Of a DNA stretch of 64,000 bases, positions 49,487-60,636 are shown one piece after another. How positions within the stretch are numbered: position 1 is the first letter of the stretch; each line of letters starts with the position of its first letter. This stretch comes from Rotaria sp. Silwood1. Taxonomy: Eukaryota; Rotifera; Eurotatoria; Philodinida; Philodinidae. The stretch is from assembly GCA_905250075.1 (NCBI GenBank), contig CAJNOP010000003.1:3886833-3950832 (forward strand). Reading direction: 5' to 3'. The translations under genes were made by a program, and so were the position numbers. The notes under the pieces are model-generated. The model saw only the letters and a list, made by a program, of their open reading frames with translations, searched no databases and had not been told where the DNA came from.

Positions 49487-52400
49487 ATGTCGAATCAAGT
49501 AAAAGAATGTATGTACATAGTTTTTCAAAATTATTTATTAATAGTTTGAATTCTTTATTTTTTACAACTCTTACAGTAAATTGGTTGGACGACACTGATA
49601 TTGATGCATGTTTAAAAGACATAATCGATGGCAAAGATTCATTAAATGTTACTTCAGGTTTCAAGTTCGGCAATGGTAAAATTCATTCAGTAAATTCTTT
49701 CAAACTAACAATTCAACATCTTGAATTAAATGTGCTCAATAACGATAATGTGAATCTATCACCAATGTTCCATGACTACTCGAACACAAATATTGATGAT
49801 GATTTCTTAGATGATCTTCAAAGCATGTTTTGATTATTACAATGATTTTATTGTATTTTGTTTTTATCTGTGAAATATTTTCAGGTTCCATTGTTCCAAC
49901 AGAATTGGTTGATCCTCTACTAGGTAAATCATGATCAGTATTCTTAAGATTATTTAGAACTTTTTTATTTCTACCATAGATAGTCAATTGAACATTGATG
50001 CTATCCTAAAGAATGAAGAATTTACAGGAGACGAATTTGACCAAATTCTAGTCGGTAGTTTACCTGAGGAAACAGTATGTTGTATTTCATTTTCTAAATA
50101 AAACAAAAAAGATTATTTATAAATTCTGTTTGTTTTATATAAGATTGTATCACAAGATAATAATCAAGAGAATGTGAACGAGAATCAGAAAAAAATGAGT
50201 TTCGAGATAAATACAAATCAATTTGCCTGTATCGATGATGTAATGACTGTCAAAGAACAACCAAAACCTGATCAACGTGCTCGTTATGAAAGTGATGGTC
50301 CACGTTTTTTGCCTGATTCAAAAAAACATCCAATGTCTATTGAAGTTTGTTTTCTGAAATATTATTTATCTATAAATATCTTATGCGTTAAATTTATTAT
50401 TTACATTATATAGTTGCCGGATTTATCATTAATATCATTGCCTGAAAATGCATCATTTGGAATTGTTCTAACAATGGTAACATCAACAAAAAATCCAAGA
50501 AATAAAACATTTGTACATGTCAATGGTATTAAGTATCGTACTGAAGATGCAATCGAAATAGGTTGTGGAAGTATTTTTCTTCCATTAACTAAATCAGATA
50601 TACTAAAATGCGAAAAAAAGTAAGTAAACATTAACTAGAATATTATTTTTGTCTATACAATATCTATCTTTCAGATTTCCACGTTTATCTATAATCTGTA
50701 AAAAATTTGAAGATTATACATTTGATTTAACATCATTTAATCTATTAACTGTTGATAGAATAACAGAAAAATGTTTGTATTTTTGTTTGTTTTTTAATTT
50801 TTAATTAATTCTTGTTTGTTCATTATAGATACACTTACAAATGAAGATGATATTGGCAAAGTAGCAAAAGGAAAACAACTCACCATTGATTATGATCTAC
50901 TTTGCTATAAAATTATCTTTCAGTTAGCATTGAAACAAGAAAATATTTTTATGATTTCAAATATTAAATGTGAAACAGAGATAATTAATGAACGTGAGTA
51001 CATTATATCGATGAATATCGTTATCAATCTAACTGATGACATCTAATTTTTAGAAAAAGCAGCAAAAAAAGGTGTTAAACGAAAAGCTTCATCAAACAAA
51101 AAAATGCCCAAAAAAAGAAAGGGCAACATTTGTATGGCTATGATAAATCCACCTAAGAAATTCAACTCATCAAAATCAACAAGCAATCAACATGCGGTAA
51201 ATTTTTTCATTGGAAACTAATCTATAATGTGTTCAAAGTCAGAAAAAAAAACAAACGATTTAGAACGTAGGTTCACGAGAAATTAAATGTATGCTCTTTT
51301 ACGCTTACACGCCTTTTAACCTGTGACACGACAGTTGAGCTTCAATATTCGAGTTTCTGAGTGTGACTATGTAACTGTGAGTGAGGTTGTAGTTCTTAGT
51401 TTTTTCTTCATTGATACCAACACACCGGCATCCATACCCCTCCCCACGTTTTTTGACGATTGTTTGCTCGTCGAAATCGAAAACTATCAACAAGAAGTTG
51501 GTTTTTACTTGTGATAATTGTGTTATTGACATAAATAGGAAGAGTGATATGAAGAAGGCTTGAACATGTTTTCTTTGTTTTGAGATATGTACTATGCGTC
51601 CAGTAAATAGCTACTAATTAAATACTAAGAATTCTTTTTATTCCTTTAAAAAAGATTTGCTGGCGTACTGATCGAAGAGAGTGATTTATCAGTTGTGTAT
51701 ATCTTTGTATAGTATATTGTCGAATCTAATTGAACAATATACATATAGCTTATTATTTATTTTGATCCGAACTACATTTGAGAGGCTTAAATATCAAAAG
51801 TTGTACTGTCGAGATCTCAAATAATGAGAAGCTCATATGTCGAGGTTCAGTAGCTGATGTATTCTTTTCAAGTTGTAAGAACATTTTGGTCGTTTTAGTC
51901 CGTTTAGTGATTTTCAGTGTGAGTGAAGGAAGCATGATCATTTACGTACACACATATCAACAGATACTATAAAGAAACTACAGGGACTGAAAGGACTAAA
52001 GAGAGTGAAGGGCCTCAATGAACTAAAAAGAACTATGGGTACTACAAGAATTACAAAATGTAAAATATGAAAGTCATAACAGCTTAACAAGTATAGAAGT
52101 AAAATAGGATCTATTTAATTTCTCGTGGACTTCTCAATTAGAAATCTCAGATTTGATTATGCTAATCGCATACATCACAGCATCTGAACACGCGACATGA
52201 GGGACGTCCTTTTTTGAATGATTCTTTCATTGGGACCCTGGCAGGCGCTACAATCCGAGTAATTAGGAAAATTAGAAAAAAAATTGTGTTTCAGGGATAA
52301 TATTGTAGAGTAATTGCGGAGTTATATGATAACATTTTATCGCATATCATATTATCTATTGCTAGAGAAGATATCTTCACCTATGATGCAAAACCTTTAA

Positions 52401-52724
52401 AATGAATGAGATATTTGGTTCTAATAATAAACGCTATCCCTGTTAGTTTTTTTTATAAATCCATAAGGTTTAATTGATCAAGATAATATGACCTAATCTA
52501 AATTACGCCTTAGTTGAAGATATATATATATGAATTCTATCTAGTATCATAAAAGTAATTTGTTATTTACAAAAAGGAACTAAAATTAAAGAATGATATA
52601 CGTGAAAAATGATTATGATACAAAATTTTCTAATGTTGTTTTTTTTTGTATTTTTTTCTAGTTCACTCGAAAATCTAATTGTAAAATAAATCAAGTCAAA
52701 GGTTCATCTGTAGATAGTTCATAA
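49487..52724 (+). CDS. RHD-G: RHD-only protein with SV40-type nuclear signal, 425 aa
   Basis: Exons: 49487-49508, 49577-49822, 49885-49923, 49980-50074, 50144-50344, 50414-50619, 50675-50772, 50829-50993, 51054-51196, 52662-52724 (1278 nt, no stop). The start MSNQVKE matches the 22-nt first exon of RHD-A and C. The N-terminus is acidic and hydrophobic (NWLDDTDIDACL, IDDDFLDDL, GDEFDQILVG), like an activation domain. The RHD starts near 173 with EQPKPDQRARYESDGPRF, strikingly close to NFAT EQPEP-HRARYETEGSRG. Exons of 206 and 98 nt match RHD-E/F. There is no IPT or ankyrin. Residues 375-381, MPKKRKG, form a classical basic nuclear signal. The splice after exon 2 uses GC at 49823, as no GT gives an open frame. 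Intron 9 (1465 nt) holds a hairpin insertion. Confidence 0.8.
51270..52130. mobile_element. Hairpin insertion in the last intron of RHD-G
   Basis: TTCACGAGAAATTAAATG at the left is inverse to CTATTTAATTTCTCGTGGA at the right. The following 40-60 bases (CTCTTTTACGCTTACACGCCTTTTAACCTG) also pair imperfectly with the region before the right end, as does GTAGTTCTTAGTTTTTTCTTCATTGA with 52010-52050. The element accounts for most of the 1465-nt intron. No coding content. Confidence 0.65.
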
Positions 52725-53639
52725 CTATTCTTGCAGAACGGCCTCATCCGCGACACAACGTCTTTCGTCGTGTTTTAATTATTTTGTTCTAAGAACACAG
52801 TAATCAAGATTATTAATATTTATTTTGCTTTTTCGTTATTTTCATGCAATGACTCAATTATTACCCAGTGCTTTTTTTTCCGTTTACTACATTTAATTCA
52901 TTTAGCGTGATATTAGTTTCGGCCAATAAAATAAAAACATATTATTTATACTAGCGAAAGTATTTATTTTAGCAATGTTCTTTTTTTTCGTATACTGAAT
53001 CATTTTCATGTCTATGTTTTATGTCACTACGTTTTTTTGACAGGGGTGTTAGTACAGCATTTTTTTTCTTGATTCGTCATATACATATATACACTTCATT
53101 CTTTGGCATCCTATTTGCACTTGGGTAGTTTTTTTTGTTCTTATCGATATATGTTGTTATGACAAATGCGTCATAAAAAGAGAATCTAACAAAAATAGCC
53201 TTGTGTAAATGAGAGAATAAAAGCAAAAAAAAAAGAAAGAATAAGAGCATACAACTAAAGTTGGAAAAAACCGAGAATCGGGAAAAATGATTCATGACGG
53301 TAAGAAGAAGAACAAAAAAAAACATAGTAAATGGGTAAGTAAATATATTTCATTCGTCTTCTCTTTTTACAATTATCATGAAAAAGTGTTTTACATCAAT
53401 AAGTAATCCGAACGTTTTTTTTGTCGACTCCACTAAATAATAGCACGTGGTAATTTCTATATAGCTGCTTTTCCTTGTATGCAACAAGGTCACATATATA
53501 TATTCTTATATTTTCTGTCAATAATAAAAACATACTTCATATGTTTATAGATTTGTTTTTACTTACAACCACTAATAGTGGTTCATGAAATGTTATTATC
53601 TAAATTATTATTTTGTTAAACATCATAGACATAAACCGT
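52725..53639. other. RHD-G / RHD-H intergenic
   Basis: The first 30 bases carry the 3' motif shared with RHD-F (52721-52751). The rest is AT-rich with nothing recognised. Confidence 0.5.
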
Positions 53640-56214
53640 ATGGACCAACCAAGTAAACATGAATGATTAATCAAATAATATTTTATAATCATTTTTTTTC
53701 CAGCTAACACATCTAACCTTGGTCCGTTGGATAATCTTGATTTTATTCTCACACCCAGTATGTATCAAAAAATGTATATACGTATGACTAGTTTTCAAAC
53801 TTACCTATATTTCTTTGAAGATGTTATTCAATCATCAGTATCAACTGAAGAAATTGGTAATATAGATATAATGTTATCATTATATTGTTTGATAAAGTAT
53901 TTAAATATTTTTTTAATGATTTAGGTACTCGCATTCGCTATGATTATAATACATGGGAATCATTTTATGAGATCGATGTTGCAGGTTAATAAATATGATA
54001 CAAAGACATTTTTTTTTATTTTATTTTTATTAAGACTTAAATATGACACTATATCCAGATGAATTGTTCAAAAATTTGCTAGATGATATTAGAACACTGG
54101 AACCATCTTCTGGTTAGTTTTATAAATTTAATTAAAATAAAATAAAGTATTCTTTGCAAAATAGTTCCTAGTTCTACTATGGATGAAATAAGTGAATTAT
54201 TAAACGATGATGCAGATGTTTTTTCTCCAATAGAATCAAATGACATGGCTGATCGTATGTTTTATTTTATATTGTTTAACGAAATTTTCTGCATTAATTT
54301 AACTCTTTGGTAACAGTATCCGTATATATGTATATATATATGTAATGGCTAAGCTTTTATGTAGATGATAACTTTGACGATCTTCTTATTTTCTCCTATC
54401 ATACGGTATTCTCTATTTCCCATGTACTTTTAGTATGATAATATCTTTCTACATGTATATCAAGTAGAAAAGAAGAAATTTTGGATGTAGAGGTCTATGA
54501 GAACTTATAAGTTCTCTCTACGTAAAACTATTCGAAGTCCTGTTAAACTAAACAAAAATTCGTAAAGTTGTGTAGAATCCTAGAACCAATATCATGCTAG
54601 GTAATTCCGATTGCTGCTGAAGCTCTAATCTTACAAAAGACCAAACGTTCAACTTTATGAGATTTATATTATAATATGAAACCACAAGCCTATTTATGAA
54701 GTTATGCAAGAAAATCCACAAGACTTTCGGAAAATTTATGTGAGTTGGCAAGTACCCAATTACTTGGTGCTGGTTGAAGTTGAACGCAATCTGCTGTCTT
54801 TTCTTTATTTGTATAATCGATTTTAGAGTTTTATGAGCAAACCAGTATTTGGTTATCATATTTACAAAAATTTCGTAAGAGGTAATTATTGCTTTAGGAA
54901 TACCAAGCACTGATGAACATTTGGCCATGATTAAATCAAGCGATCCAGTACTACCAATAGCTCGTCCACATATTGAAAAATGTATTTTTCAAAAATAAAA
55001 ATCTCACATTTATTGTTTTCTTTCAAATTCATCCATTTTTTTAGCACCAACAAAAAATCTTTTCAGTACGTCAATACCATTATCCACATCGGTGGCTGTT
55101 ACAGTTCCAGCACCAAATCGATTACTAATTCTTCAACCATTAGAAGATACATATAGAGCGCGATATAAAAGTGATTATTTTCCACAAAGTGGCACTTCTC
55201 GACGGCCACGCTATGTTGCTGATAAAGTTGGAAATCATTATGTTACATTACAAGTAGGAAAAAAATACAAAATACGATTCATTAAATAGATTATTTCAAA
55301 ATATAGATGCCAAATGAATATAAACATGGTTTTACAAACGAATACATTCGTGTTGCATTAATAACAATATCAATGGATGATCATGGACATTTTTATAGTC
55401 CATATAAATTCCAAATAAATCATCGCGATGCTAAAGTGCCGGATCAGAATCCTATTTATATACCTGTACAAGCACAAAAAAATAATAATTTTACTATGAA
55501 GTAAAGAATTGACATGACAAAGAAAAAAGACAGATAAATAAATAAATAAATTTTATTAACCAATTTCTAGACTTCAACTCGTTTTGATTAAATCCAAATT
55601 AGATCAATTGAATGATGCTCAACCATTAATACCTTTTACGGATACAATTACTAACATACAAAGTAAACACAAAGAACAAAAGAAAAGAAAATAATTCTCT
55701 TTCATCATATTTTAGATATCATTAATGAAGAAAAATTGGCACCGAAAGATTTAATCAATACATATCAACTTGAGAAATCACATATAGCATTTACATTATG
55801 TACAAAATTACCAAATGGTTCATATGATATACATCCTGAAACAACAGTTATTTCATCAGTTATAACTGAATCATCAGCAAAACAATTAGCAACATCAAAT
55901 AATAAAGCAGGTAAGTTATTGAATATATGCTTAATAATCATCCAATTTATTTATTGTTTTCTTAGAAACAATTACGAAAACTATTGGGAAAAAAATTTGC
56001 TGTCCAAAATGTGCACACTGCTTTGATCCTACTGATGATAATGTCATGCCAAGAATAAATAAAAGACAAAAAAATGCAAGTAGAACACGCACAACTTCAA
56101 AAGTATAGAAAAAATTTTATTGTTTGACGTATAAATTTTCTTTTCTTTTTTCTAAATATTTTTTAGACAACTACTAACAATCAGACAAATAAAAAGAGAA
56201 AAACTATTAAATGA
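53640..56214 (+). CDS. RHD-H: RHD-CxxC protein without IPT, 450 aa
   Basis: Exons: 53640-53652, 53704-53856, 53925-53984, 54035-54112, 54165-54254, 54898-54981, 55045-55253, 55307-55500, 55571-55662, 55716-55910, 55966-56102, 56167-56214 (1353 nt, no stop). A 63-nt piece of exon 2 (about 53759-53821, GTATGT...GAAG) could be a further intron and is in frame either way. N-terminal exons are acidic (MDEISELLNDDADVF). The RHD begins near 186 (LLILQPLEDTYRARYKSDYF), continues with PRYVADKVGNHYVTLQ, and its distal motif is TYQLEKSHIAFTLCT. Then follow directly CCPKCAHCFDP (C402-x2-C405, with a nearby C408) and NKKRKTIK at the C-terminus. No IPT or ankyrin. Intron 5 is 643 nt. I and J are close relatives. 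Confidence 0.8.
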
Positions 56215-57165
56215 ACAACTTTATTAATAATTTTCCATAACTTTGACTTTCTTAGTTTACACATTTTCTTTATATATATATATGTTCTACCATTATCGAA
56301 GCTTCTTTGAATTTATTATCACTTTATTCTGATTTTGGTTCTTCTTTTTTTATTCTCCATAAATTTCATCTTAATATAGCTGCGTGTGAAAAACAGATTT
56401 AAAAAAAATAATAATGACTTTTGTAATTAATGTAAAAGATTAGAACCAAGAGAATGTTATCAACATTTTATCGTAGATTATGAATGATAGTTCAAATATT
56501 GACTTAAGTTTCAGAATATCAAATCATACAACCAACATTTATTTCAAAACTTCTTCAACATTCATTTCATAATAACAGCAATTACATAACAAAATATTTC
56601 ATTATTCAATTTAAAAATAAATAAATACATGTGCGTATTTCGAGTCTTACATATTCAAGTTTTCTAACTTTTTCTATAGACAATAAATCGGAATAAAACC
56701 GAGAAAGACTCATTATATTCATTGTAGAATACTTAAAGTTAAATATTAATTGTTCGATAGTGAGTAAATTTAATGAAACAATACTTAGGCTTCTTGTGAA
56801 ATTATTTTTCGACTTAGTAATACTATTAGTAATGCATAGTAACCATCATTAGTCATAGGATTGATCCCTCACGATCAATTACAAGAAAAAAAAACTAACT
56901 TATCATCATGGGTAACTATTAGAAGTATGTGAGAAGCAGTTTCCTTTTTGCCTTATTTTTTTTCTTTTATTCTTTATGGGTTTTTTTTTCTTCGTTCTTT
57001 TCCGTCATCATCTATAAGCAACATATACCTTCATTAAAAAATTACAACATAGCTTGTATAAAAATAACGCAATAGGATGACAAAAAATCACCATGTAATA
57101 ATTATATTTTTTTTTCGTAAAAATAATTCTTTTTAGAACTTAGTAAACATTTTTATACATTGAAT
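56215..57165. other. RHD-H / RHD-I intergenic
   Basis: AT-rich, with no exon or repeat recognised. Sparse T-runs precede the RHD-I start. Confidence 0.5.
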
Positions 57166-59521
57166 ATGACTCATATCCAATGGTCAGTGGAAGAATATAT
57201 CAGTACAACTTCATTCGACGATAATGACATACAAAAATCACTTGCATTAAATTGTGATTCTCAAGATGACTGCCATGTTGCAACTGTCGATAGTATTTCG
57301 CTTTCATGTGATTCAATAGATTTCATAGGTAGGATAAAAGAAAACTTCAATCATTTGAACTAATGTTCATGAATTTTCTTCATATATATATATATATATG
57401 TATATATAGATCCACGAAATTGTGGTATCGACAAAAGTGAACTTGATTTATATTTTCCGGGACGAGATAGTTCGACAAGTAAGACAAAAGAACATCTAAA
57501 AAAATTAAGATTATTCTAACAACAATATATCTATATAGGTACTAAAATCGAAACTAACGATCATCTTGCATTGTCTAATTATATTCCAAATTCATTCGAA
57601 AACCCTATTCGTAAGTAAACTAAATCTTTTTTCTATTTGATATTAATTAATAATATGTTGTGGTTTTCATATTCAACTAGATAAAGATATACATATAAAG
57701 TCAAAGTCTAGTCGTATTCCATTATCTGAATCCGTTGGTGTGACAATATCAAAACAACCCCAAAGTCCATTGTGTCCAATTGAAATTGCTCATGATCTTG
57801 AATTAAGTTATAAACCACGATATAAAAGTGATTATTTTTCTCAAGATGGAACGATTCGAAAACCGCGCTATGTGGCTGATCGAATTGGCAATCATTTTGT
57901 TACCATCAAAGTAATACTGTCTCGATACTATTTTTAATTTATGAACGATCTATACGTTTAATTTCATAGGTACTAAATGGTGTTCAAGGTTTTCTTCGAG
58001 TGGATTGGGTCACCATTCCAACTAAAAAAAATATTCGATATTCCATGCCTTACAAGTTTCAAATAAGCAACGAATCTCCTGACGTACCTGATAGCAACCC
58101 AATTTACATACCTATTAAGGCTGATAGTTCAGGAATAATGCAGTTAGTAATTCATATCTATCTCTTGTTTAATTCTATCTCGTTCTTTTTTTGCGAGAAA
58201 TATTATTAGCTTGAAAAGAATGAGATCAAACGGCAAAATCTCGAATAGTAAAATATTGAACAATGTCGAGTTGAAAAAGCTCGATGAGTAAAAACTCGAA
58301 ATAGAGAAAGTCAAAGTACAACATCTTGAAAGATAAAATATCGAATATCAAAAACCTTGAAAGTTCGTAAACAACTGTTGACATTACATTACTGCTAGAG
58401 GTCATCTTCTCTCATCGGAACAGCCGAAACGAGCATTTTTTTTAGATGATGAGTCATGCTTTTGCATATTTTTCTGTTTTATTTCGTTATTCTATTCAGC
58501 CTTGTGTATATATATAGCGTGACGGTACGGACCTTGATGTCGGCGTAGATGAATTTCAATAGAAACTCTCAATCAACTTAAAATCACACTCTTACCGTCA
58601 AGGTTTCAAAAATGCAGAAATTAATTTGAAAAAATATCTTCAAAATTTATTATTATTTTAGACAAAGGATAAAAAAATCTAGAAATGATTCTTTAATCAC
58701 AGCTGCTTATTTTTGTAACCATCATTATTTTTACTTTGATTTTGTATTAGTTATCTCTCGAGCAAAGTCGGTAAAACATCGCATCATAGGCAATATTGTA
58801 CATACATACTCTTAATTCGTAAATTTTTATCTTTTTGCAACAAATTTATAATTAATAAATCACGTATCTATCAATTAGTCAAATTGCTTTTATATTTCAT
58901 ACTTTTTAGATGTGGGTTTTTGGGTTCCCACTATTTGTGATTTTGCACATTTGAGATTTTATCTTTCTGGATTTTTCATTTTTCGAACTTTACCTGCTTC
59001 GAAGTTTTGCCATTTGATCTGTTTTCTCTCGCAGAAGTGACATTAATTCGTTTTTTCTTTAATATAGACTCTATTTAGTATTAATTAAAGCGAAACAAGA
59101 TGAATTGAAATCACTTCAACCACTCAAACCATTTCAAGATATTTTTGGTGCATCAGGTCAAGATGACTTGAAACAAATGTTTATATTAAATCCAAAACAA
59201 TTAATTCAAACATATCAATTAGATAAATCTCAATTAGCATTTACATTTTGCACTCTCAGTTCCAATGGAATATCATATATACCTGAATGGAATACAACTG
59301 TCTATTCAACTGTTCTTACAGGTAAATAACTAATTAATGTCTTATTTGATTAATTGAATATTTCATAATAAAAAAAATATTTTGATTTTCTAGAAATATC
59401 GGCTGATAATTCAAAAAAGAGACGAACAACTTGCCCAAATTGCTCGCACTCATTCGAATTTACAATGTACGATATTCATGACTCCAGTCATGACAAAATA
59501 GTAAAACGACAAAAAAAATGA
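57166..59521 (+). CDS. RHD-I: RHD-CxxC protein without IPT, 362 aa
   Basis: Seven exons: 57166-57328, 57410-57478, 57539-57610, 57681-57910, 57970-58142, 59068-59321, 59394-59521 (1089 nt, no stop). The first exon encodes an acidic stretch (FDDNDIQKSLALNCDSQDD). Exons 4 and 5 are 230 and 173 nt, identical in length to RHD-J. The RHD loop is SYKPRYKSDYFSQDG, then PRYVADRIGNHFVTIK and RVDWVTIPT, and the distal motif is TYQLDKSQLAFTFCT. The end has KKRRTTCPNCSHSF (C334-x2-C337) and KRQKK. No IPT or ankyrin. Intron 5 is 925 nt with an iteron-bearing insertion. Confidence 0.82.
58203..59040. mobile_element. Insertion with iterated ends in intron 5 of RHD-I
   Basis: The left edge (GAGATCAAACGGCAAAATCTCGAA) is inverse to the right edge (TTCGAAGTTTTGCCATTTGATCTG). 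Inside the left edge, 58225-58375 is a chain of about ten degenerate repeats of roughly 13-16 bases, each of the form AAAATnTCGAA or TTGAA. A shorter inverse set lies at 58960-59030. The homologous intron in RHD-J is 55 nt without it. Confidence 0.6.
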
Positions 59522-60636
59522 TTGGAGTAAAAATGACAAAAGGTATCATATTCATTATCATGTTTTTTTTCTATCTGCTTTTTTTGTTCTATTTTAGTGA
59601 GAATAAAGACAAATTTAAGCGGTAGCTGACTGCTTCAATTGTGATCATTCATGCAAACCGATGTACAATAATCATTTGCTAACGTTACGCTTATAAATAC
59701 TTTATTCAAGAAACTTAAATATATTTTTTTTCTTATTTTTTAAAAAATAAACTGCAATGAAATCAAATAAAAACCAAAACAAATATAATTTATATAATGA
59801 ATTTCAAGAGAAAGACTTAACAAATTATATAAATACATGTTAAAGAATTTAAAATGATTGCGTCAAGCCATAATGTTTTACAATCATATTAATTCTTCAA
59901 ATAATTCATTCTCTGAATAATTTATTTATGATAGATGTATTGTACTGTTATAGAGTAGGTGAATATTTAAACAAAAAATAAATGGCTCTATTTTAATTAT
60001 CCAAACAATATGAATTCATATTTTCAAAAAAAAACTGATATTATAAACAATTGCTTGTAGAAATATTTCGTTGTTTAATATTTATCATTCATTTATATTA
60101 TTGACAAGTCACGTATTCTCTGATATTTTCGTTATTGTATCTATTAGCGATGACCTCAAAAAATGTACGAGTCATCAGGTGTACAAATAAAATATTAATA
60201 CAGGACTGTCTTTTTCATGATACAGCTCATCTATCGTTAGATTTCTTTTCTAAATCTGATATGCAATACCTTTTTTTTTTCTTTCTTTAAGCAATCCATT
60301 ATTTTTTCTTGCGAAAGACATTTGAGTCATAAGTTTTTATGCATTCTTTTTCTTCATTCTGTTCTTCCTATTACAGTAAATAGGGCACGGAAAAAACCTA
60401 TTGCATGGTTTTTTGCTTTGATATAAATACGATATAACATAAAACCTAAGGACTATAAACAAAAAATAATCGTCAAAGGTAAGAAAAGTCAATCTAATAA
60501 TTATAAGTAAAGAAACAATAATTTATTCTTAGATATTAATTTTGGTGACTGCCACTTGGCTGTACATCATCATCAGTCACCAATCTTGACGAAAGAAAAA
60601 AATAAAAAATATAAATAGTCCAAAATTACTATAAGT
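59522..60636. other. RHD-I / RHD-J intergenic
   Basis: AT-rich. A small hairpin GGTGACTGCC..GTCACC sits near 60544-60580. Nothing else recognised. Confidence 0.5.

Noticed and set aside
49658..49690. 33-nt intron in RHD-G exon 2
   Set aside because: GT and AG are present, but it is far shorter than any other intron here and the frame is open without splicing.
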